Both the position numbers and the translations under genes were made by a program. A DNA stretch of 10,444 bases. It comes from Acidobacteriota bacterium. Its GTDB lineage: Bacteria; Acidobacteriota; Terriglobia; Terriglobales; Acidobacteriaceae. Positions 1 to 6,939 of this stretch are shown in pieces. Where the stretch lies: contig JAKBAG010000092.1 of assembly GCA_021809235.1 (NCBI GenBank), positions 1-10,444 on the forward strand, in the 5' to 3' direction. The notes under the pieces were generated by a model. That model did not search any database. It saw only the letters and a list, made by a program, of their open reading frames with translations, and was not told the DNA's origin. Numbering within the stretch: the stretch's first letter is position 1; each line of letters begins with the position of its first letter.

Positions 1-1
1 G

Positions 2-3000
2 CCGGGTGGTGGTGGCGGCAGTGGCGGCAGTGGGGGCAGTGGGGGTAGCGGAGGCGGTTCGCTTGCAATTACAAGTGTGGCCCCCTCCCAACTGATGCAA
101 GCCAACCCGGCAATCAGCCAGGCAGCTATTCCGCACAGCATTCTGATCACCGGCAGCGGCTTCCAGGCGCCCACGACAGTGAGCTATTCCCTCGGCTCAA
201 GCAATGTCAGCGGGACCATCCTGTATGAGTCGTCCAGTACGCTGCAGGTGAGCCTGCCAACGATTCCTGCCGGCGTCACGTCCTTTACTGCGACGGTCTG
301 CAACTCCGGATCCACCTGCGTCACCAGCTCGCCGGTCACAGTTTCTGCGCTTGCCTCCACCAGCGGAACCACGAGCGCAGCACCGAACCCCGGCACGGTA
401 GGCTCGTCTTCCCTGCTCTCGGCGTCGATCACCGGCAGTGCAACGATCGGAGCGCCCTCGGGAACGGTCACGATCAACAACAATGGAGTCGCAGTCGGGA
501 GTGGTCGTCTGGTCCTTGATCCGACGACCGGGACGTTTGCCACCGGTGGCAGCGGAAGCCTGGCCAGCCCACCCGCGATCACTCCGGTGACCGGGGATTT
601 GAACGGCGATGGAATCCCGGACATGGTTTATGCGGATGCGGTAGGTCAACTCCACGTTCTGCTGGGCACGACGCCTGTTGGGAGTTTCCAGCCGGATGTT
701 ACGTTGAGCAATGCCAGCAGCACGTGTTATATCCCTGGCAGCGTGGTGCTGGCCGACTTCAATGGAGACGGACTGACAGATATTGCTTATGAATGTACGG
801 ACACCAATGCCGTCGAGCAGGTCTATGTCTCGCTGAGCAACGGCGATGGCAGCTTCCAGAATCCCAATGCACTTACCAGCCCGGTGGGTGTGCAGATGTT
901 TGCCGCGGATATGAACAAGGATGGCAAACTGGATCTCGTTCTTGTGGGTCTTTCGTCATCCGCTACCCCAACCGGGCAACTCTCGGTCTACACCGGGAAT
1001 GGAAACGGCACATTTAACGCTCCCACGATTACTGCACTCCCGCCCCCTGGCGATGCCGTCTCCCCTTACTTTGTGACAGATGTCGATGGCGATGGCTATC
1101 CGGATATCGTGTACGAGAATTATGCTCCCGGCGCAACCACCGGAAGTATCGATATCTTCCGCAACCAGAACAATACCGTGTATGGGGTTGCCGGCGGCGC
1201 GACAAACAGTCCAAGCTATTCGGTTCCGCTCCAGCCGTCGCAGTACACCTACAGCCCGATGGCGGTGGCTCAGCTTGTGCAGGGATCGGGTCTGCCGTCC
1301 TTTGCGCTGGGCTTTAGCCAGTCCGGCACGACGCAGGCGTATGGCGTGGTTACCTATTTGAATGCAAGCAAGCCAGGCACGATACTTTTCAATGCCGGAC
1401 CCACGGCCACTCTGAGTGCGGTCCCGTTTCAAATCTCCTTCGGAGACTTCAACGGAGACGGCCTCGCCGATATTGTGGCTGCCTCTCCATGCCAGACCAG
1501 CTGCAATCCGCTCGGATCCGGGCTGAACCTGTATGTGCTTGCCGGAGACGGCAACGGCAACTTCACGGCGAACTATCCGAACCTGAACATTACGGGCGGC
1601 GTGGTGAACGCATACTTCCTGACTGCGCTTCAGGGCAATGGCTACACGGATGTACTCTCGGAGCCCGTGGGTGAGACGTTGCCCACGATCGCCAGCTATG
1701 TCCCCACGGGTAAGGCCAATCTGGCAACTAACTTTACTCCGACCGTCGATGGCACGAACGCGCTGACGCTGTCCTATCCCGGCGACTTGTACTTTACGGG
1801 GACAAATCTGCCGCTTTCGCTACCCGTCAATGGGGCACCGGTGACGGTGGGCGTGGGCAGCTCTGTGCTGACGTCGCAGTACGATCAGCCGGTGGTGCTG
1901 ACGGCGACGGTGACCTCCGCCTATACAGGAAGCCCGTCGGGAGTGGTCAGCTTCTATGACGGTGCCGTGCTGGTGGGGCAGGTTCCGGTGGTGGGAGGCG
2001 TGGCTACGCTAACGATCAGCAGTCTGGCGGCGGGAGTGCATGGAATCTCGGCCTCCTATGCCGGCAATACTGTCTATGCCGCAGGTGTTTCCAACGGCTC
2101 GGTTCCGCTTTCCGTTGCGCCGGCAACGCCGACGATTGCCTGGACGCCAACGCCGGCAACACTGACCTACGGGACGGCTCTGACCACAACACAGTTGAAT
2201 GCAGTGGCTTCCAGCAGGTATGCCACAACGATTCCTGGTACGTATCAGTACAGCGTTGCTGCTGGTCAGGTGCTGACCGCCGGTAGCCATACGGTACAGG
2301 TCACCTTCACGCCGACCGACCGGGTGGATTTTGCCACGGTTACCGGATCGGCAGTGCTTACGGTCTCGCAGGCGACGCCGACCATCACCTGGCCGACACC
2401 GACTCCGGTTGTGCTTGGAACAAGTCTGTCCTCTGCGCAGTTGGATGCCACGGCCACGGGTCCGCTGGGGGCCGTACCCGGGCAGTTCACCTACTCCCAG
2501 AGCCTGGGGACCATTCTTACGGTCGGTGGAACGCAGAATCTTACCGTCAGTTTTGTTCCGACCGATACGGTCGATTACGCCAAGGCCAGCGGCAGCACGG
2601 CGCTGACCGTGATTCCGCTCGTGTTGTCGCAGGTGACGCCGGGCAATCTTACCCTGGGTGCTGCGGCCACCCAGTTGACCCTGACAGGTACCGGCTTTAT
2701 CTCCGGCACCACGGTGAAGGTCAACAATACGGCCGTGCCGACGGTGTATGTATCCCCCACTGAATTGACGGCCACCGTTCCATCCACACTGCTGCAGACA
2801 GTGCAGGTGCTCAAGGTGGAGGCGGTGAATCAATTCCCGCAATTTACCTCCAACTCGAATACTCTGACTGCGCAGATCGTGGCTCCGACGCCAGCCGCCA
2901 GCTTCAACGGTCCCACGACGGTGCAGCCAGCACAGCAGCCGACGTTGTCCTTTACGCTGACCTCCGGGTATCCGGTGCCGATTACCGGCACACTGACGTT

Positions 3001-3559
3001 GACCTTTGCCGGAGCGAACGGAGTGGATGATCCTGCCATTCAGTTTGCTTCTGGCGGCAGGACGCAGACCTTCACCATCCCGGCAAGCAGCACGGTGACA
3101 CCAACGATCCAGATTCAGAGCGGAACGGTTGCAGGCACCATTACAGTGACGCTGACCCTTACTGCTGGCGGGCAGGACGTTACGCCAAGCAGCATTACGC
3201 CGGTGAATATTACCGTGCCGCCTTCGTCGCCTGGCATCACCCAGGCCACCCAAACTCTTTCCGGCAATCTGCTTACGTTGAGCGTGACGGGATTCTCCAA
3301 CTCGCGGGATATGAGTACGGCGATATTCAACTTCAGTTCGCCCTGCTCACCGCTTTTGGCCACGGATGTCAAGCAAGCAATATCGGTGTCAAACCTCTTC
3401 AAGACCTGGTACCAGACTTCTGGCTCCCAGGCATATGGATCGGGATACACCTACACCCAGCAATTCACGTTGAACCATGAATCTACTTGCAGAGTCATTC
3501 ATACGACTGTGAGCCTGGCCAACTCCGTCGGAACATCGCAGACAATCACCGCGCAGTGA
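2..3559 (+). CDS. FG-GAP/Ig-like/IPT repeat surface protein, 5'-partial
   Basis: The frame is open to the left edge, so the N-terminus and any signal peptide lie outside the window; the GTG at 77 is not the real start. Counting residues from that GTG, the visible order is: Gly-Ser linker before it, IPT/TIG domain (about 1-92), first half of an Ig-like domain (about 96-160), FG-GAP repeats (about 165-535) with calcium-loop motifs DLNGDGIPD (174), DFNGDGLTD (227), DMNKDGKLD (278), DVDGDGYPD (335) and DFNGDGLAD (457), second Ig half (about 558-590), a complete Ig-like domain (591-682), two tandem 'ATPTI-W' repeats (683-847), a second IPT/TIG domain (848-935) and a beta-rich C-terminal region (937-1160). 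The eight cysteines fall in local pairs, as expected for an exported protein. Such architectures serve adhesion or binding at the cell surface, but the ligand cannot be read from the sequence. It probably forms an operon with the gene 20 bases downstream. The domain calls come from motif recognition; no catalytic residues are seen. Confidence 0.88.
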   Translation, partial: PGGGGGSGGSGGSGGSGGGSLAITSVAPSQLMQANPAISQAAIPHSILITGSGFQAPTTVSYSLGSSNVSGTILYESSSTLQVSLPTIPAGVTSFTATVCNSGSTCVTSSPVTVSALASTSGTTSAAPNPGTVGSSSLLSASITGSATIGAPSGTVTINNNGVAVGSGRLVLDPTTGTFATGGSGSLASPPAITPVTGDLNGDGIPDMVYADAVGQLHVLLGTTPVGSFQPDVTLSNASSTCYIPGSVVLADFNGDGLTDIAYECTDTNAVEQVYVSLSNGDGSFQNPNALTSPVGVQMFAADMNKDGKLDLVLVGLSSSATPTGQLSVYTGNGNGTFNAPTITALPPPGDAVSPYFVTDVDGDGYPDIVYENYAPGATTGSIDIFRNQNNTVYGVAGGATNSPSYSVPLQPSQYTYSPMAVAQLVQGSGLPSFALGFSQSGTTQAYGVVTYLNASKPGTILFNAGPTATLSAVPFQISFGDFNGDGLADIVAASPCQTSCNPLGSGLNLYVLAGDGNGNFTANYPNLNITGGVVNAYFLTALQGNGYTDVLSEPVGETLPTIASYVPTGKANLATNFTPTVDGTNALTLSYPGDLYFTGTNLPLSLPVNGAPVTVGVGSSVLTSQYDQPVVLTATVTSAYTGSPSGVVSFYDGAVLVGQVPVVGGVATLTISSLAAGVHGISASYAGNTVYAAGVSNGSVPLSVAPATPTIAWTPTPATLTYGTALTTTQLNAVASSRYATTIPGTYQYSVAAGQVLTAGSHTVQVTFTPTDRVDFATVTGSAVLTVSQATPTITWPTPTPVVLGTSLSSAQLDATATGPLGAVPGQFTYSQSLGTILTVGGTQNLTVSFVPTDTVDYAKASGSTALTVIPLVLSQVTPGNLTLGAAATQLTLTGTGFISGTTVKVNNTAVPTVYVSPTELTATVPSTLLQTVQVLKVEAVNQFPQFTSNSNTLTAQIVAPTPAASFNGPTTVQPAQQPTLSFTLTSGYPVPITGTLTLTFAGANGVDDPAIQFASGGRTQTFTIPASSTVTPTIQIQSGTVAGTITVTLTLTAGGQDVTPSSITPVNITVPPSSPGITQATQTLSGNLLTLSVTGFSNSRDMSTAIFNFSSPCSPLLATDVKQAISVSNLFKTWYQTSGSQAYGSGYTYTQQFTLNHESTCRVIHTTVSLANSVGTSQTITAQ
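5..61 (+). repeat. Gly-Gly-Ser coding linker repeat
   Basis: Nineteen codons encode only Gly and Ser, mostly as Gly-Gly-Ser units with near-identical nine-base DNA units (GGCGGCAGT and variants). It lies immediately before an IPT/TIG domain and reads as a flexible interdomain linker. Near-repeats of this kind can vary in copy number through slippage. Confidence 0.75.
2123..2617 (+). repeat. two tandem protein repeats of about 82 residues inside the surface protein
   Basis: Two adjacent units begin ATPTIAW and ATPTITW. They share the order 'YGTAL/LGTSL-(T/S)-(T/A)QL(N/D)A', 'PG-(Y/F)-YS', 'LT-G---L/V-V-F-PTD-VD(F/Y)A' and end in 'LTV'. They resemble MBG-type or Ig-like stalk repeats common in long secreted proteins of Acidobacteriota. 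The DNA has diverged much more than the protein pattern, so this is an old duplication and not a recent tandem expansion. Confidence 0.7.
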
Positions 3560-3570
3560 AGCATGTGTTA

Positions 3571-3577
3571 GAGGTGG
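3571..3577 (+). promoter_or_regulatory. ribosome binding site GAGGTGG
   Basis: GAGGTGG lies just before a pair of ATG codons at 3580 and 3583. It supports starting the downstream gene there, right before a signal peptide, and not at the earlier in-frame ATG at 3487, which lies inside the upstream coding region. Confidence 0.7.
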
Positions 3578-3579
3578 AA

Positions 3580-4296
3580 ATGATGTTTTCAGTTGCCTTC
3601 CGAAAGTCATCCGTAGTGCAACGGGGCCTGATCTGTCTGGTTTCCGCGGCTCTGATCGCGCAACCGGCCTTCGCCTATGGCGGGGAGGGTCCGCACAGTG
3701 AGGGACCAGAGACACCGTCTGCAAGCGATGCGTTCCTGGCAGGCGCGGGAGAGGGTGGCGGTCAGCCGCTGCAGATCGATATTCTGGACGGCGAAGGCGC
3801 GCTGAACAATATTCGCGCCCGCACTGCTCGCGAGCCGATTGTGCAGGTGACGGACAAGAACCACAAGCCGGTGGCCGGAGCGCTGGTGATATTTGCCATT
3901 CAGCCGGGCAGCAAGTCCGGCCACGGGCTCATCCATCATGCTCCCAGCGCCAGCTTTCATGGTGCCAAGACGATTCGTGTACGCACCGACGAGAATGGCA
4001 AAGCTACAGCCCATGGGTTGACGCCCAATGGGCAGGCGGGAAGCTTTGTGATTCAGGTGACGGCCGTGTCCGGAGGGATGACGGCTACGACCCTGATTCA
4101 CGAGCAGAATGTGATCGGCTCCGGCGGAAACGCATCAATCCCTCACCATTTTCTTGGCCCGCATACAAGCCTGTTCACATGGACGGCTCTGGGGGGAGTG
4201 GCTGCTGGCACGATTGCCACTACCGTGGTCCTGCTGAACAACGGGAGCAATGCAATCTCGATCACTCCGGGAACCGGTACGGTGGGCAAGCCCTGA
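3580..4296 (+). CDS. secreted/membrane-anchored Ig-like domain protein, Acidobacteriota type
   Basis: The product is 238 residues (237 if the second ATG at 3583 is used). Residues 1-32 form a signal peptide: basic FRKSSVVQR, then a hydrophobic stretch ending near PAFA-YGG. Residues 66-82 carry IDILDGEGALNNIRAR, and 86-178 look like a bacterial Ig-like or carboxypeptidase-regulatory-like beta-sandwich (IVQVTDKNHKPVAGA, then TDENGKATAHGL, then a TATTLIHEQNV closing strand). Residues 197-219 (SLFTWTALGGVAAGTIATTV and onward) are a likely membrane segment, followed by a short tail ending SITPGTGTVGKP. From memory this arrangement recurs in Acidobacteriota proteins of unknown function. The start is fixed by the GAGGTGG site and the signal peptide. 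With only 20 bases after the large surface protein, the two are probably one operon, and this one may assist its display or anchoring (inference). There is no enzyme motif. Confidence 0.82.
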   Translation: MMFSVAFRKSSVVQRGLICLVSAALIAQPAFAYGGEGPHSEGPETPSASDAFLAGAGEGGGQPLQIDILDGEGALNNIRARTAREPIVQVTDKNHKPVAGALVIFAIQPGSKSGHGLIHHAPSASFHGAKTIRVRTDENGKATAHGLTPNGQAGSFVIQVTAVSGGMTATTLIHEQNVIGSGGNASIPHHFLGPHTSLFTWTALGGVAAGTIATTVVLLNNGSNAISITPGTGTVGKP

Positions 4297-4345
4297 TGGG
4301 GTGGATTCGGGGATGCATTGTGCAGAGGCAGGGCAGAACGCGTGT

Positions 4346-5065
4346 TCAGCGATGGAGAGCGGCGCGGACTATATCTTCAGCCTGTTCCAGAACCTGAGCC
4401 AGCGTCAGGTGGGTTGAATCCAGCAGGATGGCATCGTCCGCAGGCCGCAGCGGAGAGACGGCACGGCTGCGGTCGCGTTCGTCACGATCCCGCAGTTCCC
4501 TGGCGACCTCTTCGGAGGGGCGTGACTCAGGGGTATTGCCGGTCTGCTCAAAACGGCGCTGACCGCGTACTTCAGGGGATGCGTCGAGGAAGAGTTTGAC
4601 GTCAGCCTGGGGAAAGACAACGGTGCCGATGTCGCGCCCCTCCATCACGACTCCGCCGCGGGCCCCTAGCTGCTGCTGCCGGGCGACCATCCAGGCACGA
4701 ATGCGGGGATGAACACTGACGCGTGAGGCGGCGTCGGTGACTGGAGGCGTGCGCAGCAGGGCGGTGACATCCTCACCGTCGAGCAGAACGCGGTTACCCT
4801 CCGGTTGCGGGACCAGAGTGATCTCCGTGGAGGCTGTCAGCGTAAGCAGTGCCGCTTCGTCCCCGAGGGCAACATCCATGCGCTGGGCCTTGAGGGCGAA
4901 GGCGCGATACATGGCCCCGGTTTCCAGGTTCAACAGCCCGAAGCGAGCAGCCAGGTGCCGGGCGACAGTGCTTTTCCCGGCACCAGCCGGTCCGTCAATG
5001 GCAACCACGAGAGCGCGGGTCGGGTTGCCTTTGACGTCAGGAGTGGAGGCGGGCTGGACGTTCAC
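4346..5065 (-). CDS. cmk: cytidylate kinase
   Basis: This cytoplasmic enzyme phosphorylates CMP and dCMP with ATP, feeding CTP/dCTP pools and recycling CMP. The 239-residue product has the P-loop AIDGPAGAGKST (22-33), the NMP-binding LETGAMYR (47-54; usually LDTGAMYR, so Asp is replaced by Glu), GRDIGTVVFP (143-152), FLDAS (159-163) and the lid/CMP-contact region RDERDRSRAVSPL (194-206) followed by DDAILLDST. Length and motif order fit the short bacterial Cmk family. The start is a GTG whose bases overlap the TGA of the upstream gene (GTGA), with GAGGAA nine bases before it, so translation is probably coupled. The first 17 or so residues before the core are a weakly conserved extension. It is the last gene of the - strand cluster and faces the + strand secreted gene across 49 bases. 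Confidence 0.95.
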   Translation of the reverse strand: MNVQPASTPDVKGNPTRALVVAIDGPAGAGKSTVARHLAARFGLLNLETGAMYRAFALKAQRMDVALGDEAALLTLTASTEITLVPQPEGNRVLLDGEDVTALLRTPPVTDAASRVSVHPRIRAWMVARQQQLGARGGVVMEGRDIGTVVFPQADVKLFLDASPEVRGQRRFEQTGNTPESRPSEEVARELRDRDERDRSRAVSPLRPADDAILLDSTHLTLAQVLEQAEDIVRAALHR

Positions 5066-6768
5066 CGAGCGTTATTCCTCGATTTGCTGCCGGATTTGGG
5101 AGCCGAATTGCGAGCCGAGGCTCCAACCAGGCTGAAGCGGCGTGAGGCAGAACTGCGGGGCGCCGCAGCGTTCCGACTGCCGCCGTTGCCGCGCGGGTTG
5201 GCGGAGCTTCCGTTGCGCGATCCTGCAGGCCGTGGTCCGGACGGACGGGCAGTGCCATCTGCGCGGCGGGCTGGCGGACGCTGCGAGGAAGCGTTTGCCC
5301 CGGGACGGCCCGTGCCTGCCTTGGGCCCCGCAGGCTTGCGACCGCCGAAGGAGCGATCCGGGCGGCTGCCCGAGCTGGCGGCGTCACCGGACTTGCGGGC
5401 AAATCCGGCGGGTTTGTCCGACTTCTGGAAACGGCCCGCAGCGTCTGCCGGACGGGCTGTACGGGAGGCCGGTTTGGCCGGGTGAGTTGAGCCGGCAGAG
5501 GCGCCAGCGGGTCGGCGACGGGCGTCGTTGGCTGTACGACTGCTGCCGGTCGGGCGACCAGAACCAGCCGAGCGGCCAGAGCCCGTCGGCCGGCTGTTGT
5601 TGCGCGAAGCCGAAGTCGGTCGGGAGCCGTTGCCGAGATGAGGCCGGGCTGCGGTGCGCGAAGCAGGCCGTGCCCCGGCGCGGGGGGCAGGCCGGGAATA
5701 CTCATGGCGCTGGGCTGGCCGGTCAGTAGCCGGAGTCTCTTCCGCGGCTGCCGGACGCAGGCTGCTCTGGCGCTCGGCAAAGGCAGCCAGGGAGACGGAA
5801 TCTTCGCTTCCGGACCAGTCCTGATCCTCGGACTGGCGCTGATAGCGGTGGAGGAACCCGGAGCCGACGAGCGAGTAGGAAGTCTCGGCAGGGAACTCCG
5901 GCAGGGTTCCGGCCACATAATAGAGCGGTATCTGGCCGACCGTGGTGGTGTGTACCTGGCGGGTGGCGGCCAGACCACGAACCACCTCCCGGATCTTGCT
6001 GCGAGAGGTGAGCGAGGAGAGGAACAGCTCCACATCCTCCATCGACGCAGCGATAACAGCCTGCAGATAGATGGAGGCGAGCACGGAGATGGCCGTGACC
6101 TGGGATGTGGAAGCGCCTTCGGCAATCGCTTTCTGGAATCGCTGGCGAAGCGGCTGCCAGAGCGCGGCCTTGCCTGGAGCCGGAACGACGGGAATGACCC
6201 GAAGCTGGCGCCAAAGCTCATGCAGGGCACGCAGGGCAGCTGATTCGGTGACCTCCCGGCCGAGGGCATCCCGCAACTGGGAAGCAGACTGATTGCCAGA
6301 CTCCAGCTGACGGGCCACCTGGACAGCAAGCTGAGAGACCTGGCGCGAACCGGTCAACTGAGGAGGACGACGCCAGTCACGGTCGCCGCGCAGGGCATAG
6401 ACGTAGGGCAGAACCCAACTGGCGACAACGTAGTCCGGCTGGTCGCCGGGCTGACCGTTGAGGCTGAGGCGGACGGCAACCCCTTCGGCCTCAAGCCGGA
6501 TCAGAAACTCATCCGCGGAGGCAATCAGGTCAAGATGGGGTTCGGTGACCCGTTGACCGGCGATGGCCTCAACGAAGGAGGGGGCAGTGAAGCCCGCCTG
6601 CACGGAACGAGGGAGGTAGAGACAAAGCCCCGTCTCCTCAATCCACGTGCGAACATCCTCGTACTGCGTAATGGCATGTCCGCTCTGGCGCATCCTTTCG
6701 GAGCGCGCTGCTTCCAGTTGCTCTGCTGTCAAAGAAAACCTCTTTCCAGGCTGATTCGCGGTGACCAT
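5062..6768 (-). CDS. AlkZ-related winged-helix protein with long basic disordered tail
   Basis: From the ATG at 6768 the product has 568 residues. The N-terminal 300 or so residues resemble the AlkZ-related (YcaQ-like) winged-helix family: YEDVRTWIEETGLCLYLPR (36-54), PSFVEAIAGQR (63-73), SWVLPYVYALRGDRDW (117-132), a winged-helix-like part (about 155-208, ALRALHELWRQLRVIPV) and a second one (about 225-286, VLASIYLQAVIAASMEDVE to IPLYYVAG). Family members include glycosylases that unhook DNA crosslinks, but the catalytic Gln-x-Gln of true AlkZ is not evident, so activity is unproven. From about residue 355 to the end the protein is low-complexity Ser/Arg/Ala/Gly/Pro, with only a handful of Asp and almost no Glu, so it is strongly basic and presumably disordered and nucleic-acid binding. 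It lies between mutL (157 bases upstream) and cmk (four-base overlap). The start is uncertain: no good ribosome site is seen, a TTG at 6879 extends the frame, and an ATG at 6693 would shorten it. The fold call is by recognition, not search. Confidence 0.6.
   Translation of the reverse strand: MVTANQPGKRFSLTAEQLEAARSERMRQSGHAITQYEDVRTWIEETGLCLYLPRSVQAGFTAPSFVEAIAGQRVTEPHLDLIASADEFLIRLEAEGVAVRLSLNGQPGDQPDYVVASWVLPYVYALRGDRDWRRPPQLTGSRQVSQLAVQVARQLESGNQSASQLRDALGREVTESAALRALHELWRQLRVIPVVPAPGKAALWQPLRQRFQKAIAEGASTSQVTAISVLASIYLQAVIAASMEDVELFLSSLTSRSKIREVVRGLAATRQVHTTTVGQIPLYYVAGTLPEFPAETSYSLVGSGFLHRYQRQSEDQDWSGSEDSVSLAAFAERQSSLRPAAAEETPATDRPAQRHEYSRPAPRAGARPASRTAARPHLGNGSRPTSASRNNSRPTGSGRSAGSGRPTGSSRTANDARRRPAGASAGSTHPAKPASRTARPADAAGRFQKSDKPAGFARKSGDAASSGSRPDRSFGGRKPAGPKAGTGRPGANASSQRPPARRADGTARPSGPRPAGSRNGSSANPRGNGGSRNAAAPRSSASRRFSLVGASARNSAPKSGSKSRNNAR
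5075..5080 (-). promoter_or_regulatory. ribosome binding site GAGGAA for cmk
   Basis: On the - strand GAGGAA stands nine bases before the GTG at 5065, inside the end of the upstream gene. It supports the unusual GTG start and the GTGA overlap. Confidence 0.6.
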
Positions 6769-6879
6769 GAACTGCGAGCATCGGTGGCCGGTGAAAAATC
6801 GCTGCGTCGAATGGGGGCGAAACGAAGCAGCGCCGGGCCGTAACTCGAAGAGAGTCAACGCGATCTGGCGGAATTGCAA

Positions 6880-6914
6880 GTCGCAGATGCTTCCTTGGAA
6901 GCAAAATCTGCGAC
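6880..6914 (-). repeat. interrupted hairpin downstream of mutL
   Basis: On the + strand the arms are GTCGCAGAT (6880-6888) with ATCTGCGAC (6906-6914), and inside them GCTTCC (6889-6894) with GGAAGC (6897-6902), around a TT loop and with a three-base AAA bulge. This gives 15 base pairs. No T-run follows on the - strand, so it is not a standard terminator. It may be an mRNA 3'-end stabiliser, a processing site or a weak terminator between mutL and the next gene. Confidence 0.6.
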
Positions 6915-6915
6915 C

Positions 6916-6939
6916 TCCAGCGGATTTAAATCCGCTGGA
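6916..6939. repeat. 24-base perfect palindrome over the mutL stop codon
   Basis: Each arm is TCCAGCGGATTT, centred on TTTAAA, and the repeat is perfect over twelve base pairs. On the - strand it contains the last codons of mutL and its TAA (6928-6926). It could form a cruciform or RNA hairpin or bind a dimeric protein. Only one base separates it from the interrupted hairpin, so mutL ends in two back-to-back inverted repeats. Confidence 0.8.

Noticed and set aside
2009..3253. A 414-codon - strand ORF opposite the surface protein
   Set aside because: Its composition is Arg/Gly-rich without domains, while the + strand frame shows clear repeats and calcium-loop motifs.
4297..4345. A bidirectional terminator between the convergent genes
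   Set aside because: Only a tiny TGCA-TTG-TGCA repeat is visible, with no strong stem or T-run on either strand.
5037..6329. A 430-codon - strand ORF in another frame of the AlkZ-like gene
   Set aside because: It is Pro/Arg/Ser-rich with no recognisable domain and lies inside a GC-rich, low-complexity coding region. The chosen frame carries the AlkZ-like motifs and the GTGA overlap with cmk.
6880..6939. Rho-independent terminator call for the two inverted repeats after mutL
   Set aside because: Neither stem is followed by a T-run in the direction of mutL transcription, so they are listed as repeats only.
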